From Jaltomata sinuosa (Eukaryota > Streptophyta > Magnoliopsida > Solanales > Solanaceae), in contig QJPP01002942.1 of NCBI GenBank assembly GCA_003996215.1, forward strand, positions 186,001 through 250,000: a DNA stretch of 64,000 bases, given 5' to 3'. A program made the position numbers and the translations under genes. This document shows, one piece after another, positions 19,711-32,515 of the stretch. Below the pieces are notes generated by a model, which worked only from the letters and a program-made list of their open reading frames with translations, made no database searches and was not told the origin of the DNA. Within the stretch, counting starts at the first letter, position 1. The number at the start of each line of letters is the position of its first letter.

Positions 19711-21949
19711 AACTATTGCTTGTTCTCAAGCAAGATACTCACAAGGTAAGGAATGAATTAGGTTCTAAAACATCAAGGGTGCACACAAGATTAATCTAAA
19801 CTCTAAAAACTAAGAAAATAACAAACAAAAAGACTCAACTACAATGCTCATCTCTATTGGTACCACCATATTCTAAAGGCAAGTGCTCATTTCAAAACTT
19901 TTATCAAAAGGACTCCATTTCTCATTTAAAAGCAAGGGAATTTGTTATTCAAAACAAGATATTCAAGCTTCTAAAGTCATTGCCATAGACCTTCAAGGTT
20001 TGCCTCGAGATTCATCACACAACTTGTCTCATTCATTCCTCTCAATCAAAATAGAGACTTCATCATTCATTTCAAGTGTGCGATGCCACTCACCACAAGA
20101 GAGAATCCCACTCATAATCATGTAATTCACAATAAAAAGGGATTATAAGAGAACCAAAAAGACTCTTACTCTCTCAAAGAAGTTTGAGTGCACACTCATT
20201 GAACCATAGGCTTGCCCTTTATGTAATTTTCCACTAATGTAGAGTTACCAAGATCGGAATCACTAAGGACTTACAGGTTATGATGTTGGTTAGGATTGAG
20301 GTGAGGATTGTATTTGGCTCAAGTGACTAAACCTCCCTAGTGGTCCTTGTGATCATTGAAAACACCACTCATATTTTCAAACAATAATTTCACCTTATTT
20401 ATCCCTCGCACAACCCAAAGTTTCCCTTCAACTTGATCATTCAACATCCTTTTATCACCTTCACTTGGTAGCACAAATTCCTTTTTTATTTTCATTTTGC
20501 TCATTTCATTGGACATTTGGATGCAATTTTCAATTTAGGCATATGGTGCTACCTTGCATTGAAATGCATCTCTTTTCTTCTTCACATTAGTACATACACC
20601 CCTAAACTTAGACTTTTGCCTATGTTATCATTTCAATTCCCCCCCCCCCCCCAAACTTAGGCTATTAGCTTATGTTTCACTTTCAAGCCATTAGGAAGGA
20701 TGGACACAAAAATTAGGGTTCCAAAAAGGGTCAAGGTATCGATCAAGGTGCCAAAGAAAGGTCACAAACTCAAAGGGGCTTACTAGGGTCAATGTCAAGG
20801 GGGGTCAATTTGGGTGAAGTGGCTATTCAAAAAAGACCTAAGTTCATCTTCCAAGCTCGGTTACATCTAGGATTTTTCTTTGAAAAACATTTGGGGCAAG
20901 TTCTAGACAACACATACATATAAGAACGAAGTATACCCTTACCAGATAAGGCATTACAACACAAGAACTTTAAAATTAGTCTCACAATCAATTGGGTCAA
21001 ATGACTTTTGACAAGCTATTATAAGTTCTTTTACACACTCGTTTGTGAATCAATCAAGCCAAACGGGGAATGTACAAGTCATAACAAGAGAAATCTTTAC
21101 TCAAAATCATTTTCCCTCTTTCTTTCAATTTATCAAAAACTTTTTGCCAAGAAAATTTTTTTGTGGGTTCATTTCGAGACAAGCACAACACTGACTCAAT
21201 TTAAACAAAAACTTGGCATTTTCTCTTAAGAAAATCACCTTTTAATCTATCATAGGAAAACACCAACCTAGTTCGATACTAAAAAATAAAAGAAATAAAT
21301 AATAATAAATAAAAAAAATAATTTGCTTCTTGGGAAAGAACCATGGTATGAAAAAAACCCTTAGAGTTTATTCACTAATCTACTATTAACAAGGCGATCA
21401 AAATTAAAGCACTCATGAATCATTTGAAATCAAGCCTCGGTGTAGGAACTAAGCTTGTTTGCAAGGCACGGGTAGTGAAATAATAGATCGTATAAGACCA
21501 ACCTGGCATTAACATTCAAAAAATCAATATGATAAATCAAGCCCAGCAAGGGCATAATTAAGAGCACAATAGAAACAAATAAATATTTTGACATGCCTCA
21601 CAGTGTCTTAAATATTAATTACACCCCCAAACTTAAATAAAGCATTGCCCCCAATGCGCAAAAATTATACAAAGAGATGAAGTGCAAGGACTCCCTGGTG
21701 GATCTAATGTTGGCGATGACGTCTTTGTAAATAAACATGCTAGTGGGTCCTTGGGGACCGAGGTGGTGATGGTGAAGGAATATAAGCATGCTCTGGGTCA
21801 ATCTGAAATCCAACCACCAAAGGAATCCATGGGTCCTACTGAATATGAAGGGGGACAGAAGGCTCCAAAATTTCCCACTTTTCTCAGAAAGTCATGAACT
21901 CATGGTATGAGAAAGGAGGAGCAGCCTACTTGGGCCTAGGCTGACGGTC
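19711..21949 (-). other. E3 3' untranslated region with repeated polypurine-like tracts
   Basis: About 2.2 kb without a supported gene. It contains CTAAGTTTGGGG-type tracts on the minus strand near 20590-20610, 20639-20660 (14 consecutive G) and 21622-21636, resembling the terminal polypurine tract. The rest is A/T-rich and I recognise nothing else. Confidence 0.6.
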
Positions 21950-23420
21950 CCAGTCTGCCACATGAGATAATTATGGCTCAAGAAGATATTGGATGGGTGG
22001 TCTTGTGGTCTCTAGGGCAATCTTGATTGGATCAATTACTTGAATCTTGGATGTGCTCACGTCATCACTCAGATCCCAACTCATGCACCAATCATCAGGA
22101 GGGATATTAATCTTAGGAGGAGACCCTAAAGTAGTGGAAGGTAGATTGAGATCCCAATTATGGACCTTTGGTATGGTCTGTAGTACTACTTGCTTGAGAT
22201 CTTGAACATCCACTTTTATGTTGTCAATACTACACAAAGTTTGCTTACACTTATCACTACCGGCTTTAAAGCTAATTTGATAGCTAATTGAATCATGCTT
22301 GGAATGTCCCTAGCCAACTTGTCCAATTACTCCTCGTTGTGGTGAGCAAGGTGAGCAAGTTGGATTAAACCACCTGAACATGGAGTGGCTTAGAGAACAG
22401 TGTGTGTGGTAGCTGGAACCTTAGGGCAGAAGTGTGTGCAATATTTTTGGTGTGCTCCATACCTACAAGTACATTTGGTTTTTGAGGGAGACACCTCTTC
22501 TTAACATGCGAGCATCTTTGTCCTACTTTGTGTCCAAATAAATCATGCCCTTAGCGTGGCAAACTTTTTCCAATGGTCGAATGGAGGACATTATGCCAGT
22601 AAACACAATTTACTTATTAGAACTAGAAAGGCCATAAAAGTGGAATCATGTCTAGCTCTTTTCTTGAGTTGTTCTGTAATGATTTCCCCTTTGTTGTTTT
22701 TGTAGCTAGACATGATGCACGCAATAAGAATGGCCACCTCTATGGTCACCTGAGTGGTGTGGTAAGTTTGCATGAACCGCGTGCACACAAAATACAACCA
22801 TATTCGAGCCTCAAACTTAAGATCCTGACGAGAGATGTGTCCCTTTGAGATTTCCTAAAAAAGATCTCCTTCAGCAATGACACTAGCCACCTATGCATTT
22901 GGTCGGCCTTTGTAACTATGCATCGAGCATACCCTGATATCGGTCTTGGTTCATCATCCCATTCTATTGAGTTAATATCTTTAGGAGTAATGTCAACCTC
23001 TTTGCCCCTTACTAAAACTGATTGTAGGCATGGTAACTTTATTGTTGGACCCTTGTGCTTTAGGATGTCTTGCCTGGCCCGATAAGAAGCATAAAACTCC
23101 AATACAAATTCAGGGATATAAGGTTCGGGAGAGGTAGCCAATTACGTCTAGTCCCTTATTTCAAATTGCTTGGCTATATATGGAAACTCATCTTTGAAGG
23201 AGTCTACATCAAACCCCACTTCTTCCAAGATGGATCACTTATCATAAAACTTAAAATAGTAGGCCTCCATCCCTTCGAGGCCAAACCAAATTAGTGACTC
23301 AGATGGTCCCTCATTTTGTACAGGGACAGTCGGGTGTTCTGATGTTGAGGCTTGGTTATCGGCATGTCTTTTTGAATGGCGCCTACAAAATGTCATACTC
23401 CTGCAAATAGATGTTAGCAC
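21950..23420 (-). pseudogene. E3 ORF2: protein resembling the 'putative plant transposon protein' group
   Basis: Minus-strand pieces in order: MEAYYFKFYDK (about 23265), SPEPYIPEFVLEFYASYRA (about 23125), SVLVRGKEVDITPKDIN (about 23020), ARCIVTKADQMHRWLVSLL, IACIMSSYKNNKGEIITEQ (about 22715) and SIDNIKVDVQDLKQVV (about 22230). The pattern FYASY, then VRG-EVDI-P-IN, then IARII-like, is what I know from the domain annotated in plants as a putative plant transposon protein, often found 3' of gag-pol in Athila-type elements. Stops and frameshifts break it. It lies downstream of gag-protease after a 1.7-kb spacer, the position of the extra ORF in such elements. Function unknown. Confidence 0.6.
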
Positions 23421-25189
23421 GAGGAACCATGCATGAACTGCTATATATAAAATAAAAAGAAATTACTAAGCAAAATGAATCAAACTGCATGGGAGAAGAA
23501 AACCACCTCAGGTGACTGCTGGTATGTGCGATTCACATGTTAGCCACACCTGGAGAAGTGCGCGTCACATTTGGCCTCGCACATGCGAGCAAAAACCTGA
23601 AACAAAGGGGCTTCAAGGTGCGGAGGCATGTGCAATTCGCACCAGCCTTTGTGTGTGTTGCACATGCCATCACCCTTTAGAATAGTGCACTGGGAACCTT
23701 TAAGAAACGTGCAATGCCTTGTGTATTCAACACGTAGATATCTGCGCATTGCATGCGAAATGTACAAGGAAATCGTTGGAATTTTTCAACTCCTTATTTT
23801 CTTATGTGTTACGTATGTGACTCGCAGAGCAATACCTGTGGAATGCATGGTCAACACGTCTAGAAACACTAATTCTAACAGGCCCTAAGCATGAATTAAC
23901 GATAACCTAGTTATCACGGTACTCAAACTTACCCGAAAAACTTCTAACACAATCAAAACTCAAAGATTAGCTTAATGATTTTCCTTAAGAAGGACGTTAA
24001 CCCATCTATCATTGGAAACATCAAGCCCTCATGAAAAACACATAGGCACATTCAATCGCACAATAATTCACTCCCTTCAACCAAAGCACTCACCGAACAA
24101 TTATATTCTATTGAAATAGGCACAATGGTAACAACAATATCTGACAAAAACCTTGCAAAAATGATGATTTGCCCTTAAGAATGACGTTACCCAATCTATC
24201 ATAGGGCCAAACCATGCATCAACTCAAGTGGGTTACTCAGAATTCCCCAAAAACATGAAATTTAGGGCTAAAAATTAACACAAATCACATGCATTAACAC
24301 AAAAGCAAGATCTAACAAGTTTTTCACAAGCAAAATCATCAATATGCCCTAAAATTAGGGTCCCAAAATTTAGATCTCACTCAAAATTAACACGGAAGAT
24401 TAAATTAGCATGCTTCACAATAAGTGCACCCAATCTACTTAAAAATATGGATTTAACATTGGGGAACTTACCACAAGTAAACATGAGGGAGTAAAGAGAA
24501 AAAATTTCATGCTTTTAGTGCCTAACAATGGTGACTCAACTTTTTTCCCAGAAAAAGTAGCAGCGAACGACGGTGAAGTGGTGGTGATGGAGTTTGGGTG
24601 AGAAGGAAGAAGATTGTGGGGACGGTTTGGAGTTTTGAAGGATTTTAGGAGAGAGTTATGAAGGTTTTGGTGTGAGTTATGGGAGAATAGAAGGTGGGGT
24701 GATGGTTTATAGGAGAAAAAGAAGAAGAAGGGTCACTAGTCAGTTTTGGTGTCGGGTTGGTCAATGGGTAGGTCAAAAATAAAATTAAAACTTACCTGAG
24801 TGTGCTGTAATATGTGATTTGCACTTTCCAATGTGCACATCACACGTCACTTTGCATGTGATCTTAAAAGACCAAAATTTTGCCCAGCATTCTGGTTTAG
24901 CATGCAATGGAGGTGCGATGCGCAGAATGGAAGGTGCGATTTGCACCTTCGATCGCATATTGCCTCCACTATTCTTTTTCTTCCTAGTTTATTGGTTTAT
25001 GTGTGTGGTGCCACATATGGCCACACAATGGGATATGCGAACCGCATGGCCCATCGCACATGCTCTCCGGTCTTTTTCTTCCACTTAGTCATTTTTCATC
25101 TCCGTGCATTCCTAAATCACACCAAAAACAACAAAAGGTAAAGAATAATAATAAAAACACTTGGGTTGCCTCCCAAGAAGTGCTTGATT
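23421..25189 (-). other. E3 spacer between gag-protease and ORF2
   Basis: No supported gene. It holds TCGCA/TGCGA-rich stretches at about 23525-23830 and 24800-25075. A degenerate direct repeat (23975-24020 and 24155-24200, offset 180 bp) shares CTTAAGAA-GACGTTA and CAATCTATCAT-like words. Reverse transcriptase, RNase H and integrase would be expected here in an autonomous element and are not seen. Confidence 0.6.
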
Positions 25190-27646
25190 TTACATTGCAG
25201 CTCGACGATAGTACCTCAACCTTAAATTATTTCCTGGAAGCATGCCAATTCGATTGGCTTGGCCCCATCCCAAGCAAGGGAAGTGCTCCTTCAACATCTT
25301 CATTGCATTCTCTTGTTGCCAAGTTGGCAATATCATATATTTGGGTACCTTCTTCATCTCAAACTCACCATGGGCTTCAACCAACTTGCTCTCAGTATTA
25401 ATCACAGAAATAACTCTAAATTCGTCTGGTGGTCTAGTAGGTTGGCATACATTGAATGTAACTTCCTTTCTCCCCACATGGAACTTGAGCTCTCCTAGCT
25501 CCACATCAACAAGAGCTCTCCCCATTGCCAACAGTGGTAATCCCAAAATGATGGGCACCTCAAGATCAACGTCATAATCCAAGACCACAAAGTCAGATGG
25601 TAGGATGAACTTGTCTACCTTTACTAACACATTGAACAAAATCCCCACTGGGCACTTAATTGAACAATCAGCCATGAGCAATATCATTGGTCTACGCTTA
25701 GGAGTACCCAAGCCTAACTATCTGAATATCTCAAGGGGTATCAGGTTGATACTCACCCCGAGATCACATATGGCCTTTGGAAACAAAAACACTCTAATAG
25801 TACATGGGATGGTGAAGGCTACCGGATCTTCCCTGTTTAGGGGCAATGTTGCTTGTCATCACTGCACTACAACTGTGGGACACTTCCACCATACCCACTT
25901 CAATCACTCGCTTCTTCTTTAATAGCTCTTTCATAAACTTGGCATACTTCGGCATTTGCATAAGAGAGTCAACCAAAGGATATTGATGGCTAGCTTGCTG
26001 AACATGTTGACAAACTTTTTAAATTGAGTATCTTTCTTTTTATTAGCTAACCTCTGAGGATATAGATATGGCCCTTTTGGCAATGGCTTTGGCACACTTG
26101 GATCATCCTCCTCAATATCAATAGCAATTTGAGAAGGAGAATCAGTCTCATCCTTCTCTTCATTGGGGTCTTCATCATTTTCAATCACATTGGGTGCACT
26201 AGGCTTCACCCCAATATTCGGACTCTCATCAACTTTGTTCTCAACCACGACATCCACTTCTATCTTGTCCTCATTCTCCACAATAACATCAATATTTGGC
26301 TTCCTCACTAAGCATTCTTCCTCTTCGAGTGACTATTGCCATCACATGGCCATCATTCTTCGAGTTTGCAAGTGTGTTACTTGGAAGGGTACCTTTTATA
26401 TGTGGACACCTTGCTTTTTAATTCTTTCACCCTACTATCAGTCGATTCAACTCTTTTAGAGACTTGAGATAACATGTCCTCAATCTTAGAATGTCCAGGG
26501 TTACTCATCGTTGGTTTGTAGGGAGACACATCAGCCTTTGGTGGAGGCACATAAGGGTTGATACTATGATGATTGTAACAATCACCATCTCTCTCACGTT
26601 CATACCATAGACCTTCACGGTCTCTACCTGGCTCTCTATATCTCCATTGATTTCCCTTATCCTGATTCTAACCTTGGTTCTTATCTCTCAGATGCCAAGG
26701 ACCTTGGTTGGTACCTTGATATCCGAGTCGAGAACCCGCCATAAAAAACACAACTCCTCATTTCCTGATACATGAGTACCTGCTCCATCATGATCATTCA
26801 ACCCATAAGCAGCCACGGCATTGACACTCTTGGTGCCGGCTCCCATCATATGTTTGGCCAATAGATCGATTTGCGTCAACATCTTGGCCATAGTTTCATC
26901 CTTTTCCTCTTCTTTTCTTCTTATCTTACTTCTCATAATAGATGAAGTAACACCCAGTGAGACATTGGCTTCTCTAGTGTGCCACGCCCTATTTGTTTTT
27001 GTCATCCGATCTAAGAGGGCTATAGCTAGACCATAGGTTTGGTCTATAAGAGTCCCACTTGCGATGTTATTCACCCCACGAATTTATTCATGGAGTCAAG
27101 AGACCTATAGAGGCTTTGAAGTAAAACATTGTCCGACAACCCATGGTTTGGACATAATAGAAGCTTTTTCTTGAACCTTAGCCATGTTTCATGCAATGGC
27201 TCATCCGGTAGTTGGCAAAAGTTGGTAATATCATCCCTTAGTTACATCATACGAGAAGCAGAGAAGAATCTCACCAAGAAGGCTTCCACAAGTCTATTCC
27301 ATGTTATAATAGAGCCCTCCAGCAGGTCCTCAAGCCATGCCATCGCTTCCCCCATAAGGAAGAAAGGGAATAATCAAAGTCGAATCAACTCTTAACATAT
27401 ATTATTGATGTTAAAAGATTGACATATTTCAATAAAGTTGCAGATGTGCCGGTTGGCATCCTCATGAGCCATCTCTCCAAAAAGTCCTTTCATCTAGATC
27501 AAATAGAGTATGGTGTTCGTCACATGGAAAATGGCATTTCCCACGGTTGGGGGTAGGCAAATTGCACCTATGACACCATGGACCATGGTATCATTGTCCA
27601 CATCCATATATTTGTCGACACTCTCTTGGTCGCCCGCTTGACTCAT
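25190..27646 (-). pseudogene. E3 gag-protease (Athila-like)
   Basis: Minus strand from ATG 27646 (MSQAGDQESVDKYMDVDN). Gag core: GEMAHEDANRHICNFIEIC (about 27470), LFPFFLMGEAMAWLEDL, FSASRMM, LPDEPLHETWLRFKKKLL (about 27220) and LLDRMTKTNRAWHTRE (about 27000), the standard order of Athila/Tat-type gag. The linker PLPKGPYLYPQRLANKKKD (about 26070) and MPKYAKFMKELLKKKR follow. The protease keeps the catalytic DLG in CDLGVSINLIP (about 25770), then FVVLDYDVDLEVPIILGLP (about 25580). Several stops and at least one frameshift (near 27075) disrupt it. The 173 codons at 25711-25190 are open. Gag forms the particle; protease cuts the polyprotein. Family assignment is from these motifs. Confidence 0.85.
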
Positions 27647-27750
27647 AAGCACCCTGTTCACAACAACACAAACAACAAAAAAAGGAAAAGAGAACAAACA
27701 CTCAACAAAAGTGAACTTAAACGACAATCAAATGGCTAATCAAGAACCAT

Positions 27751-27768
27751 TCCCCGGCAACAACATCA
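27751..27768 (-). other. E3 primer-binding site, decayed Asp-tRNA type
   Basis: Minus strand TGATGTTGTTGCCGGGGA, four bases inside the LTR. It differs from the Asp-tRNA-type site known in Athila/Tat elements only by C-to-T or G-to-A changes. This supports both the family call and the decay pattern. Confidence 0.65.
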
Positions 27769-27772
27769 TTTT

Positions 27773-29135
27773 TTATGACGTTCAAAAATACTCTCCCATA
27801 GGAGATGGTAATGATCATCGTACAAAACAAATAAATATACCCAACGAATGGTCGGGGTCGTATCCACGGGGAATGGAATAATGATTCACTAAGAAATCAT
27901 CAAATAGTAATCACAAAGGTGAGTTAATGTTCAAACAACTAAAAATAAAAGTTAGGGGAAAAAGAAATGGGAATTAGTGTATCAATTTCAACACAAGATT
28001 AATGTAAACACGATTTGTTTATCAATGAGAAGAACGACTAGGGGTATGCTTTCGATGGGATTCTAGAATGGGTTAGGGACTTGATTAATTATGAAAATTC
28101 TCGATAAAATGTATGGGTAGCATTGGTTTGGAATATATTTGGTAGTCTCTCGACCCTCCAAATATATATACTATAGCCTTCGCTCAAGCACCATAGCTAT
28201 TACTTTCAACCAACCAATTCAAAGCTTGGGGGATCACACTATTTTTAGCTTAGATTTTTTGATGGGTATTTTCTTCGATTAAGTTACTTCTAGCCTCAAT
28301 CTAAGGGGGAAATCACAAATTCCCACTATTAAATTCCTATCCGAATTATGAACTTCTCTTTCAAACAAGAACACAATTAAGGAAATTCAATTAATGTTTG
28401 CAACCATCAATTTTATCACTAAAATATGAAGAATTCAATAGACCCATACTAATTCATCAATAATAAGCACAATTAATCAATACCCACACCTAAATTCAAA
28501 TACCCATCATGCACATACCCCTAGACAAGGAAATTAGTTACTCATTTTAAGGAAATAAGAAGATATACCAATCGGGTTATCCATAATTCCATTCATATTC
28601 AAAGCTAAACTCCAAATCCAAACTCAAATCCTTACAAAAAATGGTGATTCTAATTAGAGAAGATGAAGAGAGAAGAGCGTACTCTCAATATATTCCTTGG
28701 GGAAAATAAAACTAAAATTTTATATTAGGTACACACTCCAAAATGGGTTTTAGAAGCTTCCCAATGCATATGGCTTTGGACAAAAATATCCCTCGGGGGT
28801 GGTGCGACGTGACATGCAATCGCACCACTGGTTCTGTGATTTGCATGCTCCCTTTTTATCAAACTAGTGATATTAGCTGCTTTTGTGATGAGGTGTGAAG
28901 GGGGATGTGGCTCGCATGCCGCATTGTGCGGCTCACACCCCTCGATAGTTTCTTCCTTTTTTTCGTCACCTTCACACTTCAACTCTTTTTGAGCTCTTTG
29001 GGTTCAATTCCTTTGTTTTCTACTCTTGATCAAAACGACCTACATTTTCATCAATAAGTACCTTTAATTCTCATCAAAACATGGCAATAATTCATGAATA
29101 AAGGCTCAATAAGTTGGTAGATTACCAACTTATCA
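27773..29135 (-). repeat. E3 5' LTR
   Basis: 1,363 bp, uninterrupted. It shows the empty target of C (GGTGG at 28798-28802). TATAAAAT on the minus strand at 28724-28717, with a TCGCA/TGCGA-rich block upstream at about 28800-28940. Confidence 0.88.
28717..28724 (-). promoter_or_regulatory. TATA box in E3 5' LTR
   Basis: TATAAAAT on the minus strand, about 80-220 bp downstream of the TCGCA/TGCGA block. The left LTR copy is decayed here. Confidence 0.4.
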
Positions 29136-29140
29136 TCAAT

Positions 29141-29851
29141 CCAAAAGACATGACTAGGAACTCATAATGGTTGTACCGTGTCCTAAATGTGTAGTCTTTG
29201 GGATGTGAACAGCCTTGATCCTCAACTGATGATAACTCAACCTCAAATCAATATTAGAGAACACAGTTGCACCCTATAGATGGTCAAACAGATCATCAAT
29301 ACGTTGCATCGAGTACATGTTCTTAACAGTTACCTTATTCAGTTGATTGTAGTCAATACACATACGCAAGAAATCATCTTTCTTCTTCACAAATAGAACA
29401 GGAGCACCCCACGGAGACACATTAGGCCTAATAAATACCTTACTCATAAGATCCTGGAGCTGCTCTATAATCCCCCTCAACTAGGTTGTGCCATCTGATA
29501 AGGCGAAATAGAAATAGGCTGAGTGCCCGGCTCAACATCAATACTGAAGTTGATATCACAGTCAGGAGGAAGACCTGGTAGATCAGAAGGAAACACATCC
29601 AAATACTCGCAAACCATAGGAAGTGACTCAATGGAAGGCGTGGTGGCACTAATATCACAAACGTAAGCAAGATAAGCCAAGCACCCCTTCCCAACCAACC
29701 GTTGGGCTCTCAGGAAAGATATGACTCCCTCGACATGTCATTATCAGGACACTTCCATATAATATAAGGGATACCAGACATCTATACAGTAACAGTGTTG
29801 GTAAAGCAATCCAAGACTGCATGATAAGGAGACAGCCAATCCATGCCTAAG
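29141..29851 (-). pseudogene. E1 reverse transcriptase N-terminal half and protease end
   Basis: Minus strand. LAYLAYVCDISATTPSIES (about 29680), PSDLPGLPPDCDINFSIDV, then FIRPNVSPWGAPVLFVKKK (about 29430), RMCIDYNQLNKVTVKNMYS and RIDDLFDHL, collinear with E7 at 63140-62730. The frame continues across E3 into 7039. Stops are present. Cut at 29851 by a solo LTR. Confidence 0.85.
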
Positions 29852-30527
29852 TGAAGAAACCTTGTCAAACAAGTTTTGATAATGAGGCAAAACAATTTTT
29901 GGTAAAAAGCTATTTATGGAAATTAAGAGTAAAAAGAAGTATCCATGACAAACAAGGAAAGAAAAAGTCCAATAAGGAGAGGACTCCAAATTGGCGGCCA
30001 ACTTCTACAAGGAAAGGACTGCCTTTTCCTATCAAAGTGAGGAGAGCTTGAGACTTCTATAAAAGCATTGGAGTAAAGAATAATTCAACCATCTATTGTA
30101 AAAAGCTAAGAAGGAGTATTCTCAAGCAAGCTATTCCAAAGAAGACACAAGAATGAGTTGTTCTTAGTACAACCCTGCGTGGTTGTTAAGACATAGAGTG
30201 TGAGTTTGTGAGGCTTGTAACAAGAAGTAGGTTTGGCTTCTTGTGAGAGAGAGATAGAGAGAAAGAGAGTTAGAGAGTTTGAGAGAGTTTGTGAGAAGAA
30301 ACAATATTAGTGTATTGTTTGAGGCTAGGTACTAGAGTTAGTTTCTTTGATTATTGAGTTGTAATCATAAAACTTGAAGTTTTGAGTAAAGGTGAGTTCA
30401 TGGTTTTTACTCCTGGAGTTAGGGGGTTTTCCATGTAAATTTTGTGTGTTAATTTACTTACTGTTTTAAGTGGAATTGTGCTAAGGACCTAGTTCCTGAG
30501 ATAAGTAGTGGGCACCAACCTTCTTCA
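29852..30527 (+). mobile_element. Solo LTR inserted in E1's protease
   Basis: 676 bp beginning TGAAGAAACC and ending CCTTCTTCA, so TGAAGAA is mirrored by TTCTTCA. Flanks CTAAG (29847-29851) and GTAAG (30528-30532) form a 5-bp duplication with one mismatch. Removing it rejoins protease sequence collinear with E7 at about 63305. A TATAAAAG box at 30058-30065 and a GA-rich tract at about 30245-30290 suggest plus orientation. No internal region remains, as expected after LTR-LTR recombination. Family not identified. Confidence 0.75.
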
Positions 30528-32307
30528 GTAAGATAACATCGAAATCAACCATATCCAGCACAACCAAGTCTACTCAAGTGTCAAACCCCAGAATAGTCAC
30601 CACACAAACCTGATATACATTATCCACTACAAAGGAATCTCTTACTGGGGTAGCTACATGCATAGGCACAGGCAACAACTCACAAGTAGACTCTAAACGA
30701 GTAGTAAAATAAGAAGATACATAAGAGAATGTCAAACCCTGGATCAAACAATATAGAAGCTGACTGATGACAAACTGAGATCATACATGTGATGACATCA
30801 TCTGAAGCCTCAGCCTTTAGTTGTCCTAGAAATGCATACATGTGGCTCCGACCACTATGACCACCTCGAGCACCCTGGGAACCACCCCTACTACCCTTTG
30901 CACCACCTCTGACCAGTGGTACTATAGCCCTGGGGGGCTAAACCTACTGACTCAGCTGACTCTGCTAACCTTGTCGCCTAACATACTAAATCAAAGGACA
31001 ATCCCTGGCATAGTAATCCAACACACCATACTCATAACAACTCCAACCAGCTGCATCCTGCTACGATGTCCCAGCTGAACAAGAATGTCCACCACAACCC
31101 AAATACCCAAAGCAAGCACCTCGCACAAATCTTTGGCTACCTTGACCACTCTGACCCTCTGTAATTTGTAGTGCTACCTAAGTTGGCTGGCTAGGCTAGA
31201 AATGTTGATGTTGCAGACGCCTACCAAAAAAGCTTCTACCTCTAGACTGGGAAACACTGAATCTACCCTAATAGTGAGGCCTCTTATCGCTGCCTCTATA
31301 AGACTGGAGACAAATATCCTTAATGGTGAGAGCATGATCAACAACTGTAAGAAAACCCACCCCTGACGCCACTAAGTACTCTGAAGCCAATTGAAGCTGC
31401 AAACTCAACCCTCTAACAAAGCAATGCACCCTCTCATGCTCGGTGAGGAGAATCATGGTGCCATGCCTATCCAACTTGTGGAAGTGGATATCATATTCAG
31501 AAACACTCATAGAGCCCTGCTCTAGTCTGGTGAATTCATCCCTCAATCGCTCCCTCAAGCTGTATGATACAAACTTCTCTAAGAAGGCCTCAAAGAACTG
31601 AGCCCAAGACATAGGAGGTGACCCAGCTGGCCTATAAGTAATGTATGACCTCCTCCACTACTTAGCTGCACCATCTAACAAAAATACAATATAATCTACT
31701 CAATGCGACTCAACCAAGCTGAGGTTATGTAACCTCTGCTAGAAAGTGACTAGAAACTCATAGGCAACCTCTTTTGGAGCACCTAAAAACTCAGAGGACC
31801 TAGTCGAATGAACCTACCCAGCATCTTTTGCTTCTCAGAAGATATAGCAGTCCTAGCTGTAATAGGTGGAGCAACTAATAGAATAGGCAATACCTCTAAT
31901 TGGGGAGCCGCAGTAGCAAGCTGCGCTCCTAAACCCTGTGTCACTACATGGGCTGAAGTCTGGGCCTCATCCCTAATCTACGAACCAACAAGAGTATTTG
32001 GTGATGCCCCAGGCTGTGACATGCCCTCTAGAAAAGAAAAAATACAAATAAGAGTGTCCTGAAAAATAGGTGTAGCCATAAAACCTGTCGGATATTAGGC
32101 AGACCCTATGCCTTTCGGCTGATACTAAACCTCCTCCACCACTATATATGGCTCTGGTGATGGTACCCTAGTCTGGGCCTGAGCTGGTGTTGTAGCTCAT
32201 GCCCTACCTCTACTTCTAGGTCGACCTCTAGCCCATCCCCTAGCTAGGGCTCTATCTGCAAGCACGGGGGCCTCATACTTGCCCACTGATGATCTCGTTT
32301 GAACCAT
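30528..32307 (-). pseudogene. E1 gag and protease N-terminal part
   Basis: Minus strand from ATG 32307: MVQTRSSVGKYEAPVLADRA, then an Arg/Gly-rich stretch. Gag core at 31612-31268: FEAFLEKFVSYSLRERLRDE, FTRLEQGSMSVSEYDIHFH and VHCFVRGLSLQLQLASEYL, typical of chromovirus-type Ty3/gypsy gag. The nucleocapsid knuckle near 31045-31005 reads CYEYGVLDYYARDC, with the second Cys and the His both replaced by Tyr. The protease follows in pieces. Several stops. Confidence 0.8.
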
Positions 32308-32500
32308 CTAAGAAAGAGTGAAACAAAAGATACTTAGAAATTGTTAAGATAAAGGACGCATGATACGAAATCAATCAAGATGGAATTTCTCCTAAGAATG
32401 CCATATAGCCTCCCGCAGATGGGATATCGATGTTATTGTACTAATTCGCGAGACTCTACTAGACACTTGCTCTTGTACTGGTAATACCAGCGAACCTGAA

Positions 32501-32512
32501 GCTCTAATATCA
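32501..32512 (-). other. E1 primer-binding site, decayed
   Basis: Minus strand TGATATTAGAGC, two transitions away from the Met-tRNA site seen intact in B, C, E4 and E6. Lies three bases from the LTR edge at 32516. Confidence 0.65.
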
Positions 32513-32515
32513 TTC

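Larger units (their letters stand above)
7040..29135 (-). mobile_element. E3: Athila-like LTR retrotransposon without pol, carrying nested elements C and B
   Basis: Flanked by TCAAC (7035-7039) and TCAAT (29136-29140), a 5-bp target duplication with one change. E7's reverse transcriptase shows the uninterrupted site, GTCAACCCAAAAG, at 62596-62608. LTRs: left 7040-8061 plus 19342-19696 (about 1,377 bp after removing C), right 27773-29135 (1,363 bp), both TGAT...ATCA on the coding strand. Minus-strand internal order: decayed Asp-tRNA primer site, gag-protease (27646-25190), spacer, ORF2 (23420 to about 21950), long 3' untranslated region, polypurine tract. No reverse transcriptase, RNase H or integrase was found, so it is internally deleted or non-autonomous. 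Confidence 0.85.

Noticed and set aside
25242..25577. 111-codon plus-strand ORF over the E3 protease
   Set aside because: Antisense shadow of the minus-strand protease, which has clear motifs and catalytic DLG.
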